DNA of 64,000 nucleotides from JBMNKL01 sp050261495 (lineage in GTDB: Bacteria > Bacillota > Clostridia > Acetivibrionales > DTU013). The stretch is from NCBI GenBank assembly GCA_050261495.1, contig JBLNDI010000146.1, forward strand, positions 1 to 64,000, in the 5' to 3' direction. Of the stretch, positions 43,940-52,464 are shown in pieces (the first letter of the stretch is position 1; every line of letters begins with the position of its first letter). The notes beneath the pieces were generated by a model that worked only from the letters and a program-made list of their open reading frames with translations, did no database searches and was not told where the DNA came from. Both the position numbers and the translations under genes were made by a program.

Positions 43940-45111
43940 TGACGCCTCCATGATTTCTGTCTTTTTCGTATTCTAATAACCGGGACGATTTCTTTCAACG
44001 CTTCCACGGCCGTTTCGATTTCCTGCCCGGTGTTAAGGGGTGAAAAACTGAACCTAACCGCACCGTCTATCAATTCGTCAGGTAATCCCATGGCTTTAAG
44101 CACGTGACTCCTGGTGTTTTTTCGCGATGAACATGCCGAGCCGGTTGAGACGTAAATGCCCCTTTGCTCCAGGTGGTGAAGCAGCACTTCGCCCCGTATG
44201 CCCTCAAAAGCTGCGTTTACAATATAAGGAGAGCCGTTGCGAGGCGAAATAATCCTATGGCTGATACCTGACGAAGAAAGCTTGTCGATAAACATATCTT
44301 TTAACAAGCTTACTTTCCTGTAATTTTCATCAAGTCTTTTAAACATTATTGACGCAGCCAGTCCAAAACCCGCTATGCCCGGTACATTCTCAGTGCCTGA
44401 ACGAAGCAGGGATTCCTGGCCTCCCCCGTAAAACAACGGTTTTATTTTCAGCTTTTCAAACACATACAATGCGCCTATACCCTTTGGACCGTGAATCTTG
44501 TGGGAACTGAACGACATAAGACCAATTCCGTATTCCCTTGGTTTTATCGCTACCTTGCAATACGCCTGTACGGCATCGGCATGGATAACCGCCTGCGGGC
44601 TTAATTCATCCCTGATTGAAGAAATATCTCCAAACCTTTGTATTGCTCCGGTCTCATTGTTAACAGCAATTACGCTGATCAGAACGGTTTCGCGGCAAAG
44701 CTTGTCCCTGAGCTGCTTTAAGTCAATCATTCCGTTTTCGTCGACGCCGATGTAATCCACCCTGTAGCCTTTTCCCTCGAGATGGCGGTAAACCTCCAGC
44801 ACCGAAGGGTGCTCCGTTTCAGTGGTTACTATGTGGTTTCCCCGCCTGGGATTGGCTTCAAGGTAGCCCATAACGGCAAGGTTGTTCGATTCGGTTCCGC
44901 CGGATGTAAATAAAATTTCTCCAACGCTTGCTCCCAGGGTTTCCGCAATTGTTTCCCTTGCCGAGCGGACAAGTTTTTCCGCCTCTATTCCCTTCGAATG
45001 CAGCGAAGAAGGATTGCCGTATTTATTGGACGCCACATCGGCCATCAATGCTGTTACTTCGTCAAACTGCCTTGTAGTTGAGCCGTTGTCAAGGTATATA
45101 TCCGAACTCAT
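43936..45111 (-). CDS. nifZ: cysteine desulfurase, NifZ type (ThiI partner)
   Basis: Second cysteine desulfurase of the window, 391 residues. IYLDNGSTTRQFDE begins the protein, the PLP lysine is in SFSSHKIHGPKG near residue 203 and the active cysteine loop is STGSACSSRKNTRSH near 325. In Bacillus subtilis NifZ delivers sulfur to the truncated ThiI. The four-base ATGA overlap with thiI supports this pairing here. Confidence 0.93.
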   Translation of the reverse strand: MSSDIYLDNGSTTRQFDEVTALMADVASNKYGNPSSLHSKGIEAEKLVRSARETIAETLGASVGEILFTSGGTESNNLAVMGYLEANPRRGNHIVTTETEHPSVLEVYRHLEGKGYRVDYIGVDENGMIDLKQLRDKLCRETVLISVIAVNNETGAIQRFGDISSIRDELSPQAVIHADAVQAYCKVAIKPREYGIGLMSFSSHKIHGPKGIGALYVFEKLKIKPLFYGGGQESLLRSGTENVPGIAGFGLAASIMFKRLDENYRKVSLLKDMFIDKLSSSGISHRIISPRNGSPYIVNAAFEGIRGEVLLHHLEQRGIYVSTGSACSSRKNTRSHVLKAMGLPDELIDGAVRFSFSPLNTGQEIETAVEALKEIVPVIRIRKRQKSWRRQ

Positions 45112-45134
45112 TCGTATAACCTCATATTTATATT

Positions 45135-45161
45135 TTGTTCATATTATACCATATTGAACAA
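45135..45161. promoter_or_regulatory. dyad over the -10 box of nifZ-thiI
   Basis: TTGTTCA and TGAACAA arms flank a minus-strand TATAAT about 35 bases before the nifZ start. The 27-base dyad is almost symmetric, with one extra A in one arm. It could be an operator, but no regulator gene adjoins it. Confidence 0.4.
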
Positions 45162-45317
45162 ATTGCAATGTAACCATGTTTATAACGAGACGATAGCAAC
45201 AAAATTCATTTTTTCAAATAATTCATTAATTTTTTCCGAAAAACCCTCCCAAAAATCAAATGGTAATTGTATAGATAAGTGAAAAAATAACCAAACACCT
45301 GTAAAGGAGATGTTTTT

Positions 45318-46025
45318 ATGAAAAAAAACAATAAAATGTTTGCCGTTATACTATCTCTGGCAACAATTATTTGCTTAGTCATGACGTCAAATGCTTTCGC
45401 TGCAGGAACAAAAAACGGAAATGACAAGAAGGTCGCGAATAATTCCAATACCACGGGTATCTCAAATATTCAGGCTAATGATGAAAATATGAATTCAAGC
45501 GCTGAGGCTAAAACAAAAGGTGATCAGCTAAAACAGATTCGAGAACAAATCAGGGAGAGAATACGGAATTTATATACAAAAGAGGAAAAGGACAGGTTAA
45601 AATCGCTGGAAAAGGAACTGAAGAAGAAATATAAGGATATTAAAGTTCTGCCTGTGGACAGTGTGATAACCAAAGGAGCTATGATAAAATTCGATACTCC
45701 GCCGGTTATTAAAGAGGGTAGAATCCTGATACCAGTAAGAGCCTTAACAGAAGGTTTTGGGGCATCTGTTACATGGGATCAGGCTAAAAAAGAAGTCACA
45801 ATCCAGCGTGGAGAAGTAAAAATTGTTCTGCAAATTGGGAATAACCTGGCGTACGTGAACGGTGAAGAGGTAAAAATTGATGTTCCACCTGAGATAATCA
45901 ATAACAGGACGGTTGTACCGTTAAGATTTATTGCTGAAAAACTGGGGTTAAAGGTTAACTGGGATGAAGAAAGTGAAACGGTTGAAGTTGAGGAGGACAG
46001 CCAGGCTGCGAGTACAAATGAATAG
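45318..46025 (+). CDS. secreted copper amine oxidase N-terminal-like domain protein
   Basis: Exported protein of 235 residues. The signal peptide spans about 1-28 (cleavage near NAFAAG). Residues 60-105 form a charged coiled coil, rich in Arg, Lys and Glu. From 115 on is a copper-amine-oxidase N-terminal-like (stalk) domain, with IPVRALTEGFGASVTWD and VPLRFIAEKLGLKVNWDEE. No catalytic domain follows. Such stalks are common in clostridial surface proteins. It precedes sigI and ends at a strong terminator. Confidence 0.88.
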   Translation: MKKNNKMFAVILSLATIICLVMTSNAFAAGTKNGNDKKVANNSNTTGISNIQANDENMNSSAEAKTKGDQLKQIREQIRERIRNLYTKEEKDRLKSLEKELKKKYKDIKVLPVDSVITKGAMIKFDTPPVIKEGRILIPVRALTEGFGASVTWDQAKKEVTIQRGEVKIVLQIGNNLAYVNGEEVKIDVPPEIINNRTVVPLRFIAEKLGLKVNWDEESETVEVEEDSQAASTNE

Positions 46026-46073
46026 TAGTATCGCTAAAAAATAGATAGCATATGCATAAAGCTTGATTTTAAG

Positions 46074-46110
46074 GCCTTCCCTTGGCATTACACCAAGGGA
46101 AGGCGAATAT
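46074..46110 (+). terminator. terminator before sigI
   Basis: Twelve-base perfect stem GCCTTCCCTTGG (46074-46085) with 46093-46104, followed by GAATATTTTC. It separates the secreted protein gene from sigI. Confidence 0.7.
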
Positions 46111-46206
46111 TTTCATAAACATGTTGTTTTGCAAGCATTTATCAAAGAAAAGCAGAATAGTGACGATAAGAATAAAAGATACAGCATCATTTTATAAGGT
46201 GGATCT

Positions 46207-46917
46207 ATGGAAAATATGCTTCTTGAGCAGAGCATACTGAGCGCTAAAAACGGAAATGAACTGGAAAGAGAAAGGATTATTACACATAATAAACCTTTTA
46301 TTATAAATGTTGTCAGCCATATCTGCAAGAAGTATATATCATGGAGTGATGAGGAAGCAAGCATTGGATTGCTGGCTTTCAACAAGGCAATCGATACTTA
46401 TGAAGCTTCAAAAGGGAGGTCATTTCTTAGTTATACATACTGCTTGATTAACAGGGCATTGGTTAACTATTTCAGGAAAAACAAAAATCAGGAACAGGTT
46501 TTGTCCTTGGATTATTATGGATTCGATGAAGAATCCCATGTGACAAGCGAGGAAATAAACGAATCGATTCATGTTTACCAGGAAAAGATTGTATCAAGTG
46601 AGATTATAGAAGAAATTTTAGAGTTGGACCGGATATTGAATGATTATGGAATAAAATTTGAGGAACTGGAAGGTTCATCGCCTAAACATAATGATACCAG
46701 GAAACTATTATGCAAGATTGTTCATGAATTTATTACTGATGAAGAACTGGTCCGAGAGTTTACCGGAAAAAAGAGGTTTCCGGCAACAGCCTTTGCAAGA
46801 AAGACGGGTTACTCATTAAAAACAATAGAAAAACACCGGAAGTATCTGATAGCTATGATTATCATCGGTTTACATCCCGAATGGGCGCACTTATCTTCTT
46901 ACGTGAAATCAAAGTAA
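46207..46917 (+). CDS. sigI: RNA polymerase sigma factor SigI
   Basis: SigI-family sigma factor of 236 residues. Region 2 contains NKPFIINVVSHICKKYISWS and IGLLAFNKAIDTYEASKGRS, with FLSYTYCLINRALVNYFRKN. Region 4 has ARKTGYSLKTIEKHRKYLIAM. It is followed 15 bases later by its anti-sigma factor gene. In cellulolytic clostridia several SigI/RsgI pairs switch on polysaccharide-degradation genes; in Bacillus SigI responds to heat. Target promoters here are unknown. Confidence 0.93.
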   Translation: MENMLLEQSILSAKNGNELERERIITHNKPFIINVVSHICKKYISWSDEEASIGLLAFNKAIDTYEASKGRSFLSYTYCLINRALVNYFRKNKNQEQVLSLDYYGFDEESHVTSEEINESIHVYQEKIVSSEIIEEILELDRILNDYGIKFEELEGSSPKHNDTRKLLCKIVHEFITDEELVREFTGKKRFPATAFARKTGYSLKTIEKHRKYLIAMIIIGLHPEWAHLSSYVKSK

Positions 46918-46932
46918 AGCGGGGAGTTTTAA

Positions 46933-48084
46933 ATGGAAGCGAAATCAGGTATAGTAGTCAAAGTGACAGAGAGTTATATAGTATTAATAATGCCGGATGG
47001 TTCATTTAAGAATGTTAAACGCTCCAATAACCAGGTTCCGCTGATTGGAGAACGGTTTAAGTATAAGGAAAAACGGTATTCTGCTTTCCATAACCGATGG
47101 ACAGCGGTTGCTGCCGCAGTCTGTATGCTTATTGCAGTTGTTTTCACATACTGGCTGTTAATTATGGGCAATTTTCAGCCTGCTTATCTTGTTGCTTTGG
47201 ATATAAACCCGAGCGTTGTTATATATGCGGATAAAAACCTGGTAACTACAAGTGTGACTGCTGTAAATGAAGATGCAATGAAATTAATTAATGGAGATAT
47301 TTATAATGGGAAAAACCTTCTTGACACCATAGACTTAATAGTCGAGCAGAGTGTTGCCGAAGGGTATTTGAAGCAAAACCAGGAAGGCCTTATTAAGATA
47401 ACCGTCATCCCGATGCAAAAAAATAACAATATAAATGGAGATAGCATAAGAACCTCCGTACAGGAGCTTCTAGTAAATGACAATATACAGGCAGATATCG
47501 AAATTGGTTTTGAAACCAGGGATATAATTGCAGAAGCACACAAATCAGGACTTTCTATGAATAGATATATTTTATATAAGTCGCTGAGGGAAAAAGGTGT
47601 TTCAATAACGGTTGAGGAAGCAAAAAATTTACCTTTAAAAAAACTGCAAAATTATGAAGGTCAACAAAATAATAACAATAACAGACGGATTTTACCACCA
47701 CCAAATGCCAATAATGCAGGAAATTCAGGTAAGCCGGGTAATAGCGGAGAGCCAAAAAGCAAACAGGAATATAAAGATAATAATGGACAAAAAGAGAATA
47801 AAAACAGTGAGAAGCCTGATAAAGAGAAGCCCGATAATAAAAGTAACTCTGAAACGCTCAAAGAAAGTGATAAAAAAAGCAAAACAAACAGCAGCGATAA
47901 GACAGGAAAAATCAATAAAGAGGAAACGAAGAAATCGGAAACTAATAGTTCTAAACCTGGCCAGACGAATCAGAAAGTCAAAAGTATCGAAAATTCAAAT
48001 AAAGACGGCAACCGACCAGCTTCAGGGAATAATGAACGGCAGCCATGGCATGGCCCTGGTACAACAAATACGAAAAAACATTAA
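46933..48084 (+). CDS. rsgI: RsgI-type anti-sigma factor
   Basis: Membrane anti-sigma factor of 383 residues. The N-terminal RsgI domain (1-50) binds SigI, a transmembrane helix spans about 57-77, and the extracellular part contains ALDINPSVVIYAD with the Asn92-Pro93 site at which RsgI proteins self-cleave. Residues from about 235 to the end are low complexity, rich in Lys, Asn, Ser and Gln, and end in KKH. No carbohydrate-binding module is present, unlike many clostridial RsgI proteins, so the sensed signal is not evident. Confidence 0.9.
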   Translation: MEAKSGIVVKVTESYIVLIMPDGSFKNVKRSNNQVPLIGERFKYKEKRYSAFHNRWTAVAAAVCMLIAVVFTYWLLIMGNFQPAYLVALDINPSVVIYADKNLVTTSVTAVNEDAMKLINGDIYNGKNLLDTIDLIVEQSVAEGYLKQNQEGLIKITVIPMQKNNNINGDSIRTSVQELLVNDNIQADIEIGFETRDIIAEAHKSGLSMNRYILYKSLREKGVSITVEEAKNLPLKKLQNYEGQQNNNNNRRILPPPNANNAGNSGKPGNSGEPKSKQEYKDNNGQKENKNSEKPDKEKPDNKSNSETLKESDKKSKTNSSDKTGKINKEETKKSETNSSKPGQTNQKVKSIENSNKDGNRPASGNNERQPWHGPGTTNTKKH

Positions 48085-48198
48085 ATTCTATAAGTAGTTT
48101 AAGATATCTTGTATTTGCAGCAATTCGCTTTTATATGGTAAACTATAGTTGAATTATTTCAATGTATAACAGATTTCGGCCCGAAGGGATGAAATTGC

Positions 48199-50037
48199 AT
48201 GAATATTGTAAAACAATACATCAGCCTGGCGAGTTGTTTCATTCTATTCATATTCTTTCTGTCATTATCCGCAATTACATATGCCAGGCACGCTGCTGGC
48301 AGCAATTTGCAAGAAGGTGAAACCGCGCAGTTTGCCGATGTCCCTGCCGACAGTTATGCCGGAGATGCAATCCATGAACTCAGGAAAGCGGGCATAATCA
48401 ACGGTATAGGGAACAACCGCTTCGGCTACGGCAAAACGCTGACCAGGGGTGAATTCATTACTCTCCTTGTCAAGATGGCGGGCTGGGACATGGTATTGCC
48501 GGAAACGCCTTCTTTTGACGATAACAAAAATGCCAATAAGTTTTATTACGCGCCGGTTGAAACCGCGCTGGCGCATGGTGTCATATCAATAAACGACGGC
48601 AAGGTGATGCCGGAAGATCCCGTCACGGGCGAAGAAGCCATAATTATGCTGATAAAAAGCCTGGGATACGGCTACCTTGCTGAAAGGCTTGACTACCTGC
48701 AAAATCCGAATTTTGCCAATACAAACAAGCCCGGTTATTTTTCGATGGCTGAAGACTTCGGATTGATAAGCGGCATATCTTCTTTCAAGCCTGAAGAATA
48801 TATTTTAAGGGAACAGGCAGCCTTTATGCTGGCACAGGCACGCGATATCCTCAATAAGCCACTTAAGAGAATTAACGCATTCTATGCAATCAGGTCTTCC
48901 CCGCAGCAGGAAAAAATCCCAAGCTTATCATCCGTTTGCTTTGGCTGGAGCAGGCTTAGTTTTGATCCGTCATCCGGCGAAATAGTGCTTAATACATCCA
49001 GGAATGCTCTCGGGACCAATGAATACTACCTTCCCGAAGGTTTCACGAAACCCCTTAAATCTGCAAAGGATGCTGGTATTCCGGCCCTGCTCGGCGTATA
49101 CGCCGCACAGGACTCCAAAATAAATGATCCATCGGACGGGCGCCAGGTGGGAATCCTTGAATACGTGCTTACAAACCCGGATGTTTATAGAAAAGTTATA
49201 AAAGATATTGCCAAATCGGTAAACAGCATTTCAAGGGGCGGAGAAACAGGCTCCTTCGACGGCGTGGCGATAGATTTTGAAGGTTTGAAAGGCCAAAAAC
49301 TGAAAAACCATTTTAGTGAGTTTATAAAAGAGCTTGGAACAAAATTGAAAAAAGACGGTAAGCTGCTGTATGTCGCCGTCCATCCCCTGATTCACCCCAG
49401 AAGAAGTCCGGAAAGCATGGACGGGTATGACTACAGGACGATAGGCCAGTATGCCGACAAGGTCATTCTAATGGCGCATGATTATTACGCAAAAAGGCTG
49501 ACGGCGCAAGAGATGGCAAGGGGCTACAATATAACGCCGTTAACGCCTATAGAGGACGTTTATTACGCGCTTAAGGCCATAACAGACACCGGGACCGGCG
49601 TTTCCGACAGGAGCAAAATAATGCTCCAGGTATCATTCGACTGGATTGTCTGGCAGAGAAAAGACGGAAAAACGCTTAATGACAGCCCTAAAAGCTTTAA
49701 CCTCGAAAACTTCATGGACCTGTTGAAAAACCAAGAGAATATAGAATTTCATTATGCCAGGGAATATGCAAATCCTTATATTAAATATACTGATACAAAA
49801 ACGGGAAACGAAAATACAGTGTGGTATGAAAATACCTTAAGTGTAATGGAAAAGATAAAGCTTGCAAGGTATTTCGGAGTACAGGGAATATCCTTGTGGA
49901 GATTGGGAACGATACCTGATTATCAGCCTGACGGCGATGTTAATAATTACGGTATGGATGTATGGCAGAACATTTTAAAGGAACTAGACAGGAATAAGGA
50001 TGAAAATACCAGGCAAGGCAATACTGATACGCCTTAA
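48199..50037 (+). CDS. SLH-domain protein with GH18-like domain
   Basis: Secreted surface protein of 612 residues. After a signal peptide (about 1-29), three S-layer homology repeats fill residues 40-220 (FADVPADSYAGDAIHELRKA, then GVISINDGKVMPEDP and GLISGISSFKPEEYI). The C-terminal part is a glycoside hydrolase 18-like TIM barrel, with FDGVAIDFEG as the catalytic region. The usual DxxDxDxE is reduced, but the terminal Asp-x-Glu is kept. Such SLH-GH18 proteins resemble spore and cell wall hydrolases of the YaaH type. It overlaps the next gene by 38 bases. Confidence 0.9.
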   Translation: MNIVKQYISLASCFILFIFFLSLSAITYARHAAGSNLQEGETAQFADVPADSYAGDAIHELRKAGIINGIGNNRFGYGKTLTRGEFITLLVKMAGWDMVLPETPSFDDNKNANKFYYAPVETALAHGVISINDGKVMPEDPVTGEEAIIMLIKSLGYGYLAERLDYLQNPNFANTNKPGYFSMAEDFGLISGISSFKPEEYILREQAAFMLAQARDILNKPLKRINAFYAIRSSPQQEKIPSLSSVCFGWSRLSFDPSSGEIVLNTSRNALGTNEYYLPEGFTKPLKSAKDAGIPALLGVYAAQDSKINDPSDGRQVGILEYVLTNPDVYRKVIKDIAKSVNSISRGGETGSFDGVAIDFEGLKGQKLKNHFSEFIKELGTKLKKDGKLLYVAVHPLIHPRRSPESMDGYDYRTIGQYADKVILMAHDYYAKRLTAQEMARGYNITPLTPIEDVYYALKAITDTGTGVSDRSKIMLQVSFDWIVWQRKDGKTLNDSPKSFNLENFMDLLKNQENIEFHYAREYANPYIKYTDTKTGNENTVWYENTLSVMEKIKLARYFGVQGISLWRLGTIPDYQPDGDVNNYGMDVWQNILKELDRNKDENTRQGNTDTP

Positions 50038-51847
50038 TAGAAAACTGAGAAACAAGTATTATTGTTGGGGCATAGTGGCAATTGCAGCGGGCATTGCTTA
50101 TTGTAACAGTTTCGTTGTTCCCTTCCACCTGGACGATTTCGGTTCCATATCGAATAATTATGCCATTCACCGGCTTTTCAATTTTCCCGAACTTTGGAAA
50201 TTTTACGCCAACAGGATAATCCTCTATATTACTTTATCGATAAATTACGCGATTCATGGAACCGCAGTCGAGGGATATCACGCCGTCAACCTTTTTATTC
50301 ACATAGTTAACGGCTGCCTGTTCTATACAATACTGAAAAAACTGCTTTCACTTCAGTATTTCAAGGGCAAGGATTTGTCAAGATACCGTTACGCCGTATC
50401 CCTTGCCGCTGCAATGCTTTTTGTCAGTCATCCAATTCAGGTTAACGCCGTTACGTACATAGTACAAAGGACGGCGTCGCTGGCAGCCTGTTTTTATATG
50501 TCCGCCATTTTGTTTTATATAAATTACAGGATATTTGACAAGTGGCATTATCTTCTGTCGACTGTTTTATTTACCATCATGGCAATGTTTACAAAGGAAA
50601 ACACGGCAACTATCCCGTTTATGCTGCTTTTCACCGAGCTCATGTTTTTCCTTGGCTATAAAAAGACCTCGCGGATAAAAATGGCTGGCGTTTTCATATT
50701 TCTTTTTGCGACTATCCCGATAATTCCCGCCACGAATATCTTCTTTAAAGGATACAACATGAGTGATCCCAACCAGGCTTTCAAGGCCAGCACTTCCATG
50801 GACAGGTTTCAATACTTTTACACGCAGTTGAACGTGATACTTCACTATATACGGCTCCTGTTTATTCCTATAGGACAAAATTTCGATTACAGCGACGACT
50901 ACCCCTTGTCTGTTGCAATATGGGAAAATTACTCATACGTATCGCTGGCCGTTTTGTTGGTGATAGTGTTTTTTGGCATCTATGCGCTGAAGAGAAACCG
51001 CCTTGTCTCCTATGGCATTGCATGGTTTTTTATCGCGCTTGCCGTGGAATCCAGCTTCATATCAATAAAGGACGTATATTTCGAACACCGTGTTTACCTG
51101 CCGTGTGCCGGTTTCATAATTTTTCTGGCAGGCATGTCCGCCTGGGTGAAAAAGGATCCTGGCGCATTTATGACTGTCGAAAACCGCCTTGTTCACGTTC
51201 AAAAAGGCGCAAGCCTGCGCATGGCAAACCCTGCCGTGATTTTCGTTGCCTTATCGGCAGTGTTGTTCCCTGTCTATGCAGGACTGACGGTTTACAGGAA
51301 TTATATTTATTCCGATACCATACGCCTTTGGAGCGATGTCACGGCAAAAGCTCCGGCCAGCGACAGGGCACATAGTTCATTGGCCACGGGATATCTTAAC
51401 GCTTACGATGAAAAGGAAAAAAACACGGAATACCTTGATTTGGCCGAGATAGAGTTTAAAAAGGCCATATCGTTGAACAACGGAAACAGCACGGCTCATA
51501 CCAATCTTTCAAAAGTGTACCTCCTGAAGGGAGACTACCAGAAATGCATCAAAGAGGCAAAACGCGCGCTTCAAATATCAAATTCGGAGTATGCGCAGTT
51601 TAACATGGGTTCCGCACTGAAAAACCTCGGCAGGACGGATGAGGCTCTTAAAGCTTTTCTTAAGGGTTATAGTTACAACAAGCACAGCAGCTTCATCCTG
51701 AAGGCGCTTGGAGACATTTATTATGAAACAGGAGATTATGCAAATGCCGCTAAATATTACAAAGAATACCTGGAACATGTTAAAGTATCCCCGAATAGTG
51801 AAATCCGAAAGAGACTTGACGAAATAAAAGAGAGACCTGGCGGTTAA
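50000..51847 (+). CDS. GT-C membrane protein with TPR repeats, O-mannosyltransferase-like
   Basis: Membrane protein of 615 residues. About ten hydrophobic segments cover residues 20-435, and the first loop carries the acidic pair in FHLDDFGSISNN, a GT-C glycosyltransferase feature. HPIQVNAVTYIVQR also fits the TMTC/DUF1736-like group. Three or four tetratricopeptide repeats fill residues 455-610 (AEIEFKKAISLNNGNSTAHT, GDYQKCIKEAKRALQI, GDYANAAKYYKEYL). It starts inside the SLH-GH18 gene. It could glycosylate surface proteins, but the donor and acceptor are unknown. Confidence 0.82.
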   Translation: MKIPGKAILIRLNRKLRNKYYCWGIVAIAAGIAYCNSFVVPFHLDDFGSISNNYAIHRLFNFPELWKFYANRIILYITLSINYAIHGTAVEGYHAVNLFIHIVNGCLFYTILKKLLSLQYFKGKDLSRYRYAVSLAAAMLFVSHPIQVNAVTYIVQRTASLAACFYMSAILFYINYRIFDKWHYLLSTVLFTIMAMFTKENTATIPFMLLFTELMFFLGYKKTSRIKMAGVFIFLFATIPIIPATNIFFKGYNMSDPNQAFKASTSMDRFQYFYTQLNVILHYIRLLFIPIGQNFDYSDDYPLSVAIWENYSYVSLAVLLVIVFFGIYALKRNRLVSYGIAWFFIALAVESSFISIKDVYFEHRVYLPCAGFIIFLAGMSAWVKKDPGAFMTVENRLVHVQKGASLRMANPAVIFVALSAVLFPVYAGLTVYRNYIYSDTIRLWSDVTAKAPASDRAHSSLATGYLNAYDEKEKNTEYLDLAEIEFKKAISLNNGNSTAHTNLSKVYLLKGDYQKCIKEAKRALQISNSEYAQFNMGSALKNLGRTDEALKAFLKGYSYNKHSSFILKALGDIYYETGDYANAAKYYKEYLEHVKVSPNSEIRKRLDEIKERPGG

Positions 51848-51881
51848 GTCAGTAAAACATATAAAATAGCTAGAGACTTTC

Positions 51882-51917
51882 AAGGCATATAAGACATATA
51901 AGGTATATAAGGCATAC
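51882..51917. repeat. nine-base tandem repeat
   Basis: Four head-to-tail copies of AAGGCATAT with single-base changes (51882, 51891, 51900, 51909), in the gap between the TPR protein gene and yneA. Confidence 0.75.
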
Positions 51918-51995
51918 AAGCAGCCAAGCCATGCAAAAACGGACAAGAGTATAAAGTAAATCCACGGTAACAACAGCAGTTGTGCAGCCTGGAGG

Positions 51996-52286
51996 TTAAG
52001 ACATCTCGGGCAGTATCAGCACGTCGCCTTCATATATAATACCGTCCTTCAGGTTGTTTATCTCCTTGATCTTCCTGATATACCGGCGCACGTCGGTTCC
52101 CTTGCCGTATTCCCTCGAAATATCCCACAAGGTATCACCCTTCCTGACAATCACCGTTCTTGGGCATTCATCGACGCCCTCGCCCTTTGCCGCGCTTGAT
52201 ATGACAAGCAAGGAAGTTAATACGATGACAGTTATAATAAATATGCTAAAGCGTTTACGGTTTTTCAACACATATTTCCTATTCAT
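51996..52286 (-). CDS. yneA: LysM protein, YneA-like cell division suppressor
   Basis: Small exported protein of 96 residues. A transmembrane or signal segment spans about 13-32, and a single LysM domain covers 44-94 (TVIVRKGDTLWDISREYG, EGDVLILPE). Size, LysM domain and divergence from lexA match YneA, which blocks cell division during the SOS response in Bacillus. Three LexA boxes lie between it and lexA. Confidence 0.88.
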   Translation of the reverse strand: MNRKYVLKNRKRFSIFIITVIVLTSLLVISSAAKGEGVDECPRTVIVRKGDTLWDISREYGKGTDVRRYIRKIKEINNLKDGIIYEGDVLILPEMS

Positions 52287-52313
52287 AACAACCCCCGGTT
52301 ACAACAACACACG

Positions 52314-52325
52314 GAACATATGTTC
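52314..52325. promoter_or_regulatory. LexA box 1
   Basis: GAACATATGTTC, a perfect GAAC-N4-GTTC site, in the leader of yneA just downstream of its -10 box. Confidence 0.88.
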
Positions 52326-52334
52326 TGCATCTAT

Positions 52335-52364
52335 ATTATAATCGAACAGATGTTCACTTGTCAA
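52335..52364 (-). promoter_or_regulatory. promoter of yneA
   Basis: Minus-strand TTGACA (52364-52359) and TATAAT (52340-52335), 18-base spacer. LexA box 2 lies in the spacer. Confidence 0.75.
52344..52355. promoter_or_regulatory. LexA box 2
   Basis: GAACAGATGTTC with a preceding C, matching the Gram-positive consensus CGAACRNRYGTTYG closely. It lies between the -35 and -10 of yneA. Confidence 0.9.
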
Positions 52365-52374
52365 TATTATTTTC

Positions 52375-52386
52375 GAACATTTGTTT
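52375..52386. promoter_or_regulatory. LexA box 3
   Basis: CGAACATTTGTTTG, one mismatch from GAAC-N4-GTTC, overlapping the lexA -35 box. The three boxes start 30 and 31 bases apart, about three helical turns each. Confidence 0.85.
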
Positions 52387-52413
52387 GACATACACAAAAA
52401 ATTTTATTATAAT
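52385..52413 (+). promoter_or_regulatory. promoter of lexA
   Basis: TTGACA (52385-52390) and TATAAT (52408-52413), 17-base spacer: both hexamers match consensus. LexA box 3 covers the -35. Confidence 0.85.
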
Positions 52414-52464
52414 GAAACAGTAGTAAATAATTAGAAATTCCGCTAATACGAAGGGGTGTAAAGG

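Noticed and set aside
45240..45318. A possible SigI-type promoter before the secreted stalk protein
   Set aside because: CCCTCCCAAAAA recalls a C-rich -35 element, but no matching -10 at the right distance could be identified.
47654..48097. A Lys- and Arg-rich frame of 147 codons inside rsgI
   Set aside because: It is the shifted reading of the low-complexity tail of RsgI, which is A-rich and therefore open in more than one frame.
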